64,000 bases of DNA from JBBQXH01 sp963710975 (GTDB lineage Bacteria; Actinomycetota; Thermoleophilia; Gaiellales; Gaiellaceae): positions 496,001 to 560,000 of the forward strand of contig CAVQCG010000003.1 in assembly GCA_963710975.1 (NCBI GenBank), given 5' to 3'. Of this stretch, positions 43,214-50,247 are shown in pieces. A program made the position numbers and the translations under genes. The notes under the pieces were generated by a model. It did not search any database. It saw only the letters and a list, made by a program, of their open reading frames with translations, and had not been told where the DNA came from. Positions within the stretch are counted from its first letter, which is position 1, and every line of letters starts with the position of its first letter.

Positions 43214-43594
43214 TCAGCTCGCCGTGTACTGCACGAACGTCGCCGTCTCGGCGAGCACGGCAAGCACCGCAGCCGCGGTACCCGCCATGGCGAGTCCAAG
43301 CCGGCCAGAGCGGGCGCTCGCGAGGAGGGTCGCGACCGAGACCGCCACCAGGCCGACCGCGATCCAGGCCACCGCGCGGGCCTCCGGGTCATCGGCCCGG
43401 CTCGCCCAGCGGGATGTGCCGTTCCCGAGGTAGAGATCGTCACCTGCGAGATAGACGGCGAGCACGGCCATGAGCGCAAGGACCGAGACGACGAGCACGA
43501 GCGCGAGAATCCGTACAGCCGAGCGAAGTCGGTGCTCCCAGCGATCCGTCAGGGCCGCGTGTGGCCGGTCGCCCGCGGCCGGCGGGACCGTCAC
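43214..43594 (-). CDS. Small three-helix membrane protein coupled to the Rieske oxygenase
   Basis: The GTG at 43594 overlaps the Rieske stop (GTGA). The 126-aa product has a short basic N-terminus and three hydrophobic helices: AVRILALVLVVSVLALMAVL, AWIAVGLVAVSVATLLAS and LGLAMAGTAAAVLAVLAETA, ending FVQYTAS. I recognise no family. The tight overlap suggests it is produced with the oxygenase, but the pairing may be accidental. The longer open frame upstream is the antisense-like shadow of the Rieske gene and should not be read as coding. Confidence 0.7.
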   Translation of the reverse strand: MTVPPAAGDRPHAALTDRWEHRLRSAVRILALVLVVSVLALMAVLAVYLAGDDLYLGNGTSRWASRADDPEARAVAWIAVGLVAVSVATLLASARSGRLGLAMAGTAAAVLAVLAETATFVQYTAS

Positions 43595-44700
43595 TCTGCG
43601 AGCGCCTGGAAGACGAGCCTCTGGAAGTGGTGGATGAGCTGCTCGCTTCCGAGGAGCAGGCGACCCTGCCTGACCATGCCGGAGTTGAGCCCCCGTTGAA
43701 CCGATTCGACGAGTGCGTCGTCCTCGCGTCCGACCTGTTGCGCGAACGCCATCATGTCGGCCCGAACGTCGGCGGGGACGTCGGGCGCGAAGAACTGGTC
43801 GCTGACCCCGATCGTTCGGGCGGGGCCGTCCGGCAGCCAGGCGTCGAGGGAGAGGTTGGCGCGACCGGGATCGATGTTGATCGTCAGGTTCGGCCACACG
43901 AGGTGGTACTGCGCCTCCGTGACCTCGCCGACCGGCTTGTAGGCGACCTTCTTCCGCTTCCCGCTGAGAGCAGACGCCCGAATCGGGGCTCGCTGGCTTG
44001 CGACCCAGCCGCTCGTCGAGATCCCGTACGACTCCTCGTCCACATCGATGACCGCGCTGAAACCCGGATGGGCGACGGCGCAGTGGTAGCACTCGAGGTA
44101 GTTCTCCAGCCCGACCTTCCAGTTCGCGTTCAGCGTCCATTCGCTGTGTGCGTGGAACGCGAGCGACGAGAGATCGAGGCCGCTCTCCGCGACGATCTCC
44201 GGGAGGTCGCCGAGGGTCTCGGAGAGCGGGCCGGCCGACGTATCGGGATTGACGAAGACGAACGGGCCCCAGGTGTCGACTAGTACGGGCAGGAGCGACA
44301 GCTCGTCTTTGGGGAATCCCGGCTCGTGGTCGGACCGGGGCGCATTTCGAAGGCAGCCGTCGAGCCCGTATGTCCATGCGTGGTACGGGCACTGGAGTGT
44401 CCGGCGGTTTCCGTCACCGGTGAGGACCTCGTGGCCTCGGTGGCGGCACACGTTGACGAACCCGTTCAGATCTCCGGTCTCTCCGCGCACGACCGCGACC
44501 GGGACATGCCCGGCGCGCGCGGCGAAGAAGTCGCCGGGCTCCCGCACCTGCTCGGTGCGACCGACGTACTGCCACGTTCTCGCGAAGATGCGGTCTCGTT
44601 CGAGTCGGAGAACGGCCGGATCGGTGTACCAGTCGGCAGGGAGGGTGTAGCCGCGGGCAAGATCACGGGCGAGATCGGGGGTCGTCATCTGCGTCTGCAC
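43591..44700 (-). CDS. Rieske non-heme iron oxygenase, alpha subunit, quaternary-ammonium (CntA/GbcA-like) type
   Basis: This 369-aa protein starts at GTG 44700 or ATG 44688. The Rieske [2Fe-2S] motif is NVCRHRGHEV followed by LQCPYHAWTYGLDG. The mononuclear iron site is ENYLECYHCAVAHPGF, giving His and His spaced by four. The bridging residue that carries electrons between centres is Glu (ECYH) rather than the usual Asp. In the family this Glu is typical of carnitine, glycine-betaine and related monooxygenases that demethylate or cleave quaternary amines. A reductase partner is not adjacent. It diverges from the glutamine-synthetase-like gene over a 150-bp region with a palindrome. Confidence 0.88.
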   Translation of the reverse strand: MQTQMTTPDLARDLARGYTLPADWYTDPAVLRLERDRIFARTWQYVGRTEQVREPGDFFAARAGHVPVAVVRGETGDLNGFVNVCRHRGHEVLTGDGNRRTLQCPYHAWTYGLDGCLRNAPRSDHEPGFPKDELSLLPVLVDTWGPFVFVNPDTSAGPLSETLGDLPEIVAESGLDLSSLAFHAHSEWTLNANWKVGLENYLECYHCAVAHPGFSAVIDVDEESYGISTSGWVASQRAPIRASALSGKRKKVAYKPVGEVTEAQYHLVWPNLTINIDPGRANLSLDAWLPDGPARTIGVSDQFFAPDVPADVRADMMAFAQQVGREDDALVESVQRGLNSGMVRQGRLLLGSEQLIHHFQRLVFQALAE

Positions 44701-44753
44701 GGCACCCAGTCTATCCCGGCGCTTCGCGGTTCATCGTTGCCGATCTTCGACTT

Positions 44754-44768
44754 GGCAATAGTATTGCC
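44754..44768. promoter_or_regulatory. Perfect palindrome GGCAATA-G-TATTGCC, candidate operator
   Basis: A 7-bp perfect inverted repeat with a 1-bp centre lies in the 150-bp region between the divergent Rieske and glutamine-synthetase-like genes. It is strikingly AT-rich for this window. Its position suits a regulator controlling both directions. The cognate protein is not encoded next door. Confidence 0.6.
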
Positions 44769-44785
44769 GCCTCGGCAGCTGTCGG

Positions 44786-44815
44786 TTGACAGCATCCGTG
44801 CGGAGCGCGTAGGAA
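44786..44815 (+). promoter_or_regulatory. Candidate promoter of the glutamine-synthetase-like operon
   Basis: TTGACA (44786-44791) and TAGGAA (44810-44815) are spaced by 18 bp. They lie 17 bp downstream of the palindrome and about 35 bp upstream of GTG 44851, which has a GAAGGAGGG Shine-Dalgarno. The -35 match is perfect and the -10 is weak. Confidence 0.5.
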
Positions 44816-44850
44816 ACGCGCAACGACGAATCGAGACCGAAGGAGGGCGC

Positions 44851-46248
44851 GTGGCGACTGACCTCGACCGTTTCGTGGAGGCGGACGGCCGTGACGAGCT
44901 GATCCGTGACGTGCGCCGGCGCATCGACGCCGAGGGGATCCAGTACATCTACTACCAGTTCATCTCGGTCACCGGCCGGATCATGGGCAAGGGCGTGCCG
45001 GCGAAGCACTGGGAGACCATGGCCGCGAAAGGGCTCCAGCTCGTCTACGGGGCGACGGCGAACCTGTTCACCGACCGCCACTCGAACTACATCGGCTACG
45101 GCCCGGAAGCTGCCGAGCTCGTCTTCGTGCCCGAGCCCGAGACGTTCATGCCGCTTCCCTGGGACTCGAGGACCGCTCGCGTCTGGTGCCTCTGCTTCAG
45201 AAACCGCGAGGAGCGGGAGGAACCGGCCGCCTTCCTCACGTCCGACTGCCGTGGGAACCTCAAGCGCATCCAGGCGCAATTCGAGAAGGAGACCGGACTG
45301 CACCTGAGAGCCGGCACCGAGCCCGAGATGATGTGGCTCAAGCTGAACCCGGATGGCACACCGTCCGTCGAGGGCATGACGAAGCCCTACTGCTACCACA
45401 TCGACCAGTTCTCGGAGCTCCAGCCGCTGATCCACAAGGTGATCGAGTACGGCAACGCGATGGGCCTCGACATGATCCAGGGCGATCACGAGGATGCGCC
45501 CGGTCAACTCGAGCTGAACTTCGGCTTCGATCGAGCGGAGAAGACCGCCGACAACCTCTCGACGTACCGCCAGGTCTGCAAGCAGGTGGGCCGTGAGCTC
45601 GGCGCCTTCCCGTGCTTCATGCCGAAGCCGTTCATGGGTGTCTCGGCCAACGGCTGCCACCACAACATCTCGCTCTGGCGCGGCGACGAGAACGTGTTCA
45701 TGCCGGACACGGACGATCGCCAGAAGCCGGCGCAGACGGGCCTGTGGGCGATCGGCGGGATCATCGAGCACCTCGGCGCGCTCACGGCGATCGGCGCGCC
45801 GACGGTCAACTCCTATCGCCGGCTCTGGGACACGGGCTTCTGGGCGCCTGTCTTCGCCGACTGGGGCTACCAGAACCGCACGACTGCGTTGCGTGTCTCG
45901 GCGCCGGGACGCTTCGAGTATCGCTCCGTCGACTCGGCCGTCAACCCGTACCTCTCGCTCGCGGCGCTGATCGCTGCGATGCGCGACGGCATCGACCGGA
46001 AGATCGATCCCGGCGAGCCCGAGGAGCGCAACATCTACGAGGCGATGGAGGCGGGCAAAGACGTCAAGAAGATCCCCATGACCTTCGGCGACGCGCTCGA
46101 CGCACTCGAGGAGGACGAGGTTGTCAAGTCCGCTCTGCCCGGCGATATGTACCGTGTTTTCATGCATTACAAGCGGGATGAGTGGGAGCGCTACTGCGCC
46201 GAGGTGACGGAGTGGGATGTGAAGGAGTACCTCGACGTCCTGCCCTAG
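44851..46248 (+). CDS. Glutamine synthetase family protein (gamma-glutamylmethylamide synthetase/GlnT-like)
   Basis: GTG 44851, behind GAAGGAGGG, gives a 465-aa protein of the GS fold. The N-terminal beta-grasp holds YQFISVTGRIMGKGVP. Catalytic-domain motifs are RAGTEPEMMWLKL, GDHEDAPGQLELNFGFDR, SANGCHHNISLW (ATP/metal), NSYRRLWDTGFWAP and RTTALRVSAPGRFEYRSVDS. It is not a type I GlnA. Location directly before class II amidotransferase, GXGXG and FMN glutamate-synthase genes is the arrangement of gmaS with mgsABC in the N-methylglutamate pathway, where it ligates methylamine to glutamate. Ordinary glutamine or another gamma-glutamylamide is the alternative product. Confidence 0.85.
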   Translation: MATDLDRFVEADGRDELIRDVRRRIDAEGIQYIYYQFISVTGRIMGKGVPAKHWETMAAKGLQLVYGATANLFTDRHSNYIGYGPEAAELVFVPEPETFMPLPWDSRTARVWCLCFRNREEREEPAAFLTSDCRGNLKRIQAQFEKETGLHLRAGTEPEMMWLKLNPDGTPSVEGMTKPYCYHIDQFSELQPLIHKVIEYGNAMGLDMIQGDHEDAPGQLELNFGFDRAEKTADNLSTYRQVCKQVGRELGAFPCFMPKPFMGVSANGCHHNISLWRGDENVFMPDTDDRQKPAQTGLWAIGGIIEHLGALTAIGAPTVNSYRRLWDTGFWAPVFADWGYQNRTTALRVSAPGRFEYRSVDSAVNPYLSLAALIAAMRDGIDRKIDPGEPEERNIYEAMEAGKDVKKIPMTFGDALDALEEDEVVKSALPGDMYRVFMHYKRDEWERYCAEVTEWDVKEYLDVLP

Positions 46249-46284
46249 GACGCCGACCGAAATACGGGGAGGCCGAACGCGTCT

Positions 46285-47214
46285 ATGTGCGGAATAGCAG
46301 GGATCATCTACCGGGACGGCGAGCACGCGATCGGTCAGGACATGACCCAGATGCTGCAGTCGATGAAGCATCGCGGGCCGGACTCGACGGGCTACGCGCT
46401 CTACGGCCAGCCGAGCAACCTCGTCGTCATGCGGTACAAGCTTGCCGACGCGAACACCCCGCGTGACTTCGAGTTCGAGGACAGGCTCCGCCGGCATCGC
46501 GGTGAGGTCGAGCGAAGGCTCCAGATCCTGCACGCGCGCATCCACGAGATCGAGGAAGAGACCGAGTACGCGTTTCGCGTGACCCTCGAGTACAGCGGCG
46601 AGCTCAAGGCCCTTGCGGACTACGTCGAGGACATCCCCGACTGCGAGGTCCTCTCGCTCGGGCACTCGCTCGAGATCGTCAAGGATCTCGGTGACGCCGA
46701 GACGGTTTCCGAGGAGTACGGGCTGAAGGGGTTCACCGGAACGCACGCCATCGGCCACGTCCGCATGGCGACCGAGTCGGATGTCGACATCTCCGGGGCG
46801 CACCCCTACTGGGCCTATCCGTTCTCGGACGTCGCCGTGGTGCACAACGGGCAGCTCACGAACTACTTCCAGTGGAAGCGTCGCCTCGAGCGCAGCGGGC
46901 ACCGGTTCCAGTCCGAGTGCGACTCGGAGATCATCGCCGTCTACCTCGCAGAGAAGATGAGCGAGGGTGCGTCGCTCGAGGACGCGATGCGCGACTCGCT
47001 CGACGAGCTCGACGGCGTCTTCACCTACATCTGCGTGACCGGCGACGCACTCGGCGTCGCCAAGGACGAGATGGCCGCAAAGCCGCTCGTGCTCTACGAA
47101 GCCGACGACATCGTCGCGCTCGCATCCGAGGAGATCGCGATCCGCGCGATCATCGACCACGAGATCGACACGTACGACCCGTATGAAGGAGAGGTGCTGG
47201 TATGGCAGCGGTAG
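46285..47214 (+). CDS. Class II glutamine amidotransferase, MgsA/GlxB-like
   Basis: A 309-aa protein with MCGIAGIIYRDGEHAIGQDM (catalytic Cys 2), MKHRGPDSTGYALYG, TGTHAIGHVRMATESDVDIS, HPYWAYPFSDVAVVHNGQLT and SECDSEIIAVYLAEKM. These are the Ntn-hydrolase motifs of the glutaminase domain of glutamate synthase. A central helical insert (RRHRGEVERRLQILHARIHE) is typical of GlxB-like stand-alone subunits. In MgsABC this subunit releases ammonia or methylamine from the gamma-glutamyl donor for transfer to 2-oxoglutarate. It follows the GS-like gene by 36 bp. Confidence 0.88.
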   Translation: MCGIAGIIYRDGEHAIGQDMTQMLQSMKHRGPDSTGYALYGQPSNLVVMRYKLADANTPRDFEFEDRLRRHRGEVERRLQILHARIHEIEEETEYAFRVTLEYSGELKALADYVEDIPDCEVLSLGHSLEIVKDLGDAETVSEEYGLKGFTGTHAIGHVRMATESDVDISGAHPYWAYPFSDVAVVHNGQLTNYFQWKRRLERSGHRFQSECDSEIIAVYLAEKMSEGASLEDAMRDSLDELDGVFTYICVTGDALGVAKDEMAAKPLVLYEADDIVALASEEIAIRAIIDHEIDTYDPYEGEVLVWQR

Positions 47215-47362
47215 TGCTTCGGCCGGCGCCGCTGCCGCCCTCCTGGCGGGCGAAAAGCAAGCCAGGCGAGGACGCAGGGAGCGCCCAGATCGGTTGGAGA
47301 TATGGGCGCGACCGAGGACAACGGATGGCGCCGCTTTGCAGCCGCCAGGGGGGAGGTGGGCA
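47215..47362 (+). other. 148-bp intra-operon gap with predicted hairpin/pseudoknot
   Basis: Between two genes of a tight operon lies an unusually long non-coding gap. GCGCCCA (47281-47287) pairs perfectly with TGGGCGC (47303-47309). The loop sequence TCGGT (47290-47294) is complementary to ACCGA (47311-47315) right after the stem, giving an H-type pseudoknot. An upstream CGCC-CTCCT-GGCG hairpin and a GGCGC/GCGCC pair (from 47305 and about 47327) could also form. The Shine-Dalgarno GGAGGTG of the next gene follows directly. A cis-regulatory RNA is possible, but I do not match a known riboswitch class. Confidence 0.45.
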
Positions 47363-48160
47363 GTGTCGGTCGGAGCACTGACAGGTGAGAGCCGCATCAG
47401 CTACGACGCTCGTGGTCTCGCAGAGCCGCATGCGGAGATCCCGAAGGTCTCGGAGATCGACGGTAAGAGTGCAGTCTTCGACGCCCACGATCTTTCGACG
47501 CGGCAGATCAACCTCGAGCTGCGCTGGCTCCTGAACGAGCAGGGTGTGACGAACGTCACCGTCAAGAACCCGGGTGCCAAGCACTCCCTCGGGGTCGGGA
47601 TCCTCACGCGCTGCAAGATCACCTTCGAGGGCAGCCTCGGCTATTTCGGCTGCGGCCTCATCGACGGGCCCGAGATTCACATCACGGGGCGGGTCGGCTG
47701 GTCTGCCTGCGAGAACATGATGTCCGGCGTGGTCGTGATCGAGGGCAACGCGGGATCGCTGACCGGGGCGGCGCTACGCGGCGGCGACCTGGTGGTCAAG
47801 GGTCGCGTCGGGGCCCGCAGCGGGATCGACCAGAAAGGCGGCACCATCCTCGTGATGGGGAGCGCCGGGTCGATGAACGGCTTCATGATGCAGCGCGGGC
47901 GCCAGATCATCTGCGGCGACGTCGGCCCTGGCCTCGGCGACTCGATGTACGACGGCACGATCTACGTCGCCGGGACGGTCAAGGCGCTCGGCATCGACTG
48001 CGTGCCGGGCGAGTGGACCCCGGCCGACACCGAGTTCATCGACCGCAAGTTCCGCATCTACGGGCTCGGCAACCCACCCGACTTCCAGAAGTTCGTCTGC
48101 GGGAAGAAGCTCTACAACTACGACAACCTCGAACCGTCCGAGCGGAAGCTCGTTCTCTAG
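47363..48160 (+). CDS. GXGXG-motif glutamate synthase subunit, MgsB/GlxC-like
   Basis: GTG 47363, 3-4 nt after GGGAGGTGGG, gives a 265-aa protein. The right-handed beta-helix of the glutamate-synthase C-terminal domain is plain: GSLGYFGCGLIDGPEIHITG, GWSACENMMSGVVVIEGNAG, GAALRGGDLVVKGRVGARSG, GGTILVMGSAGSMNGFMMQR and GDVGPGLGDSMYDGTIYVAG. The repeated G-x-x-G turns form the coiled scaffold that positions the FMN and glutaminase domains. It lies between the amidotransferase and the FMN subunit, as in glxBCD and mgsABC clusters. Confidence 0.88.
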   Translation: MSVGALTGESRISYDARGLAEPHAEIPKVSEIDGKSAVFDAHDLSTRQINLELRWLLNEQGVTNVTVKNPGAKHSLGVGILTRCKITFEGSLGYFGCGLIDGPEIHITGRVGWSACENMMSGVVVIEGNAGSLTGAALRGGDLVVKGRVGARSGIDQKGGTILVMGSAGSMNGFMMQRGRQIICGDVGPGLGDSMYDGTIYVAGTVKALGIDCVPGEWTPADTEFIDRKFRIYGLGNPPDFQKFVCGKKLYNYDNLEPSERKLVL

Positions 48161-48170
48161 GAGGGGACGC

Positions 48171-49613
48171 ATGGCCGACGAGACCGCCCCTACCAGCAAG
48201 ACCGTCCTCGGGCACAGCCAGATCTTCACGCCCGAGGTCATGAACGACATCCACATGAAGGCAGAGCTCGGGCGCTACCGCATGCGCGGCTTCTCGATCT
48301 TCAAGCCGATCCCGCACTGGGACGAGCTGATGTTCATGCCCGGGACGCTGACTCGCTTCGTGATCGAGGGATACCGGGAGAAGTGCGAGACGAAGACCGT
48401 TCTCGGCGCGCGCTTCGCGCAGAAGCCGCTCGAGCTCGACATCCCCGTGTACATCACCGGGATGAGCTTCGGCGCGCTCTCGCTCGAGGCGAAGATGGCG
48501 CTCGCCAAGGGCGCGTCGATGGCGGGCACAGCCACGTGCTCCGGTGAAGGCGGGATGATTCCGCCCGAGCGTGACTACTCGACCAAGTGGTACTACCAGT
48601 GCATCCAGAGCCGGTACGGGTTCAACCCGCACCACCTGATGCTCGCCGACGCCGTGGAGTTCTTCATCGGCCAGGGCTGCAAGGTCGGGCTGGGCGGGCA
48701 TCTGATGGGACAGAAGGTCACCGAGCAGGTTGCAGAGATGCGATCGCTTCCGGTCGGGATCGACCAGCGCTCGCCGGCGCGGCACCCCGACTGGCTCGGC
48801 CCGGACGACCTCTCGCTGAAGATCCAGGAGGTCCGCGAGGCGACCGACTACCAGATCCCGATCCAGCTGAAGCTCGGCGCGGCGCGCGTCTACGACGATG
48901 TCCGGATGGCCGCGAAATGCGGGCCGGACATCATCTACCTCGACGGCGCCGAGGGCGGCACCGGCGCGGGTCCGCACATCGCGACCGAGGAGACCGGCAT
49001 CCCGTTGATGGCTGCGATACCGGAAGCTCGCCGCGCGCTCGAGGACGTCGGCCTCGCGGATGAGATCGACCTCGTCGTCGCCGGCGGGATCCGCAACGGC
49101 GGCGACATCGCGAAGGCGCTCGCGCTCGGGGCGAAGGCCGTCGCCATCGGGCATTCGGCGTTGATGGCCCTGAACTGCAACAAGGAGATCCCGGGCGTCA
49201 CCGACTACGAGGGCACCGTCGGGGTTCCCGCCGGCAAGTGCTACCACTGCCACACGGGCCGCTGCCCGGTCGGCGTGACGACTCAGGATCCCGAGCTGCG
49301 TAAGCGGCTCATCGTCGAAGAGGCGGCCGAGCGCGTCTACAACTTCCTCCACACGCTGACGCTCGAGGTGCAGATGCTCGCGCGGGCATGCGGCAAGACC
49401 AACATCCACTCGCTGGAGCCCGAGGATCTCTGTGCCCTCACGGTCGAGGCGGCGGCCATGGCCAAGGTGCCCCTGGCCGGAACCACGTACATCCCGGGCG
49501 TCAGCGAGGAGAAGACGCTGGCGGAGATAAAGCGGCTGCTCGAGCGCCACCTCGAATACCCGGTCGACTACCTCCCGTCGCCTGCGGAGGTTTCGACCGG
49601 AGAGGGAATCTGA
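48171..49613 (+). CDS. FMN-binding glutamate synthase-type protein, MgsC/GlxD-like
   Basis: A 480-aa protein containing the central and FMN barrels of glutamate synthase: GMSFGALSLEAKMALAKGAS, TCSGEGGMIPPERDYSTK, QLKLGAARVYDDVRMAAKCG, DGAEGGTGAGPHIATEETGI and VVAGGIRNGGDIAKALALGA. The 3Fe-4S cluster loop is KCYHCHTGRCPVGVTTQDP. It would reduce the 2-iminoglutarate (or N-methylimino) intermediate, giving glutamate or N-methylglutamate. It lacks its own glutaminase domain, supplied by the 46.3-kb gene. The start is ATG 48171 after GGAGGGG. Confidence 0.9.
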   Translation: MADETAPTSKTVLGHSQIFTPEVMNDIHMKAELGRYRMRGFSIFKPIPHWDELMFMPGTLTRFVIEGYREKCETKTVLGARFAQKPLELDIPVYITGMSFGALSLEAKMALAKGASMAGTATCSGEGGMIPPERDYSTKWYYQCIQSRYGFNPHHLMLADAVEFFIGQGCKVGLGGHLMGQKVTEQVAEMRSLPVGIDQRSPARHPDWLGPDDLSLKIQEVREATDYQIPIQLKLGAARVYDDVRMAAKCGPDIIYLDGAEGGTGAGPHIATEETGIPLMAAIPEARRALEDVGLADEIDLVVAGGIRNGGDIAKALALGAKAVAIGHSALMALNCNKEIPGVTDYEGTVGVPAGKCYHCHTGRCPVGVTTQDPELRKRLIVEEAAERVYNFLHTLTLEVQMLARACGKTNIHSLEPEDLCALTVEAAAMAKVPLAGTTYIPGVSEEKTLAEIKRLLERHLEYPVDYLPSPAEVSTGEGI

Positions 49614-49614
49614 G

Positions 49615-50055
49615 ATGTCCGAGATGGCCTACAAGGAGCCGGAGAAGATCAAGGGGATCGACGCCGAGTTCCTGGCGGGGCACCGCTTTCCCTACCAGGA
49701 GGACATCTCGCTCGTCGAGGGTGTCGACCTTCTCGCAGCAACGCCGGGCGAGGACATCAACTGGCTCGAGGACATCGAGCTGCTCGACGAGGAAGGCGTC
49801 CCGGCGGTGTTCGACCGGTACTCGAACTCGTTCATCCGGATCTACTTCCCGATCCCCGAAGGACGCGAGAACGAGATCGCGCGCAAGGTGCTGATCACGC
49901 ACCTTCAGTCGGGGAACTCCTATGGGATCCTCCTGAAGGAGAAGCACTGCAAGTTCCCGCAACCCGAGCTTGGCCCCTGGGTCGAAGGCTCGAAGACCGT
50001 CGGGACAGACTGGAAGCGCCCCGAGCTCGAGGGCTGGGAGCCCCCCCTCCATTAG
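49615..50055 (+). CDS. 146-aa orphan closing the glutamate-synthase-like operon
   Basis: The ATG at 49615 follows the FMN-subunit stop by 1 bp, so it belongs to the operon. The acidic soluble protein reads MAYKEPEKIKGIDAEFLAG, FPYQEDISLVEGVDLLAATP, LLDEEGVPAVFDRYSNSFI, RIYFPIPEGRENEIARKVLI and KEKHCKFPQPELGPWVEGSK. I do not recognise a domain, and it is not the small sarcosine-oxidase-like subunit known from methylamine clusters. Position suggests a specificity or assembly subunit for the synthase. A hairpin follows at 50066. Confidence 0.75.
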   Translation: MSEMAYKEPEKIKGIDAEFLAGHRFPYQEDISLVEGVDLLAATPGEDINWLEDIELLDEEGVPAVFDRYSNSFIRIYFPIPEGRENEIARKVLITHLQSGNSYGILLKEKHCKFPQPELGPWVEGSKTVGTDWKRPELEGWEPPLH

Positions 50056-50065
50056 CGAAATCGGT

Positions 50066-50089
50066 GCCCTGCCCGCAAGCGGGCAGGGC
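50066..50089 (+). terminator. Perfect GC-rich hairpin after the glutamate-synthase-like operon
   Basis: GCCCTGCCCGC and GCGGGCAGGGC form an uninterrupted 11-bp stem with an AA centre, starting 11 bp after the stop at 50055. It is followed by CTATATCC rather than a T-run. Strong stem and position favour transcription termination of the 44.8-50.1 kb operon. Confidence 0.7.
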
Positions 50090-50247
50090 CTATATCCGCG
50101 TTCGGCGGTGGCGGACCGGTCACGACCGGCCGCAGAAATCGGGTGTCGAACTGACGAGCGCCGGCGGCAGCGAGAATGGTTGTCGACGCCTGGCTGCAGG
50201 GTCACGACCGCCGCCCGGCCGGGATCCGACGTGAGCGGAGGAATCTC

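Noticed and set aside
47183..47362. Extension of the GXGXG subunit by 60 residues to an upstream ATG
   Set aside because: The extra residues are Arg/Ala-rich and unlike the family, and the GTG at 47363 has a strong Shine-Dalgarno. The DNA is better explained as a non-coding, possibly structured gap.
44731..47397. An 888-codon antisense frame over the GS-like and amidotransferase genes
   Set aside because: High-GC antisense shadow with no domain. The plus-strand genes are unmistakable.
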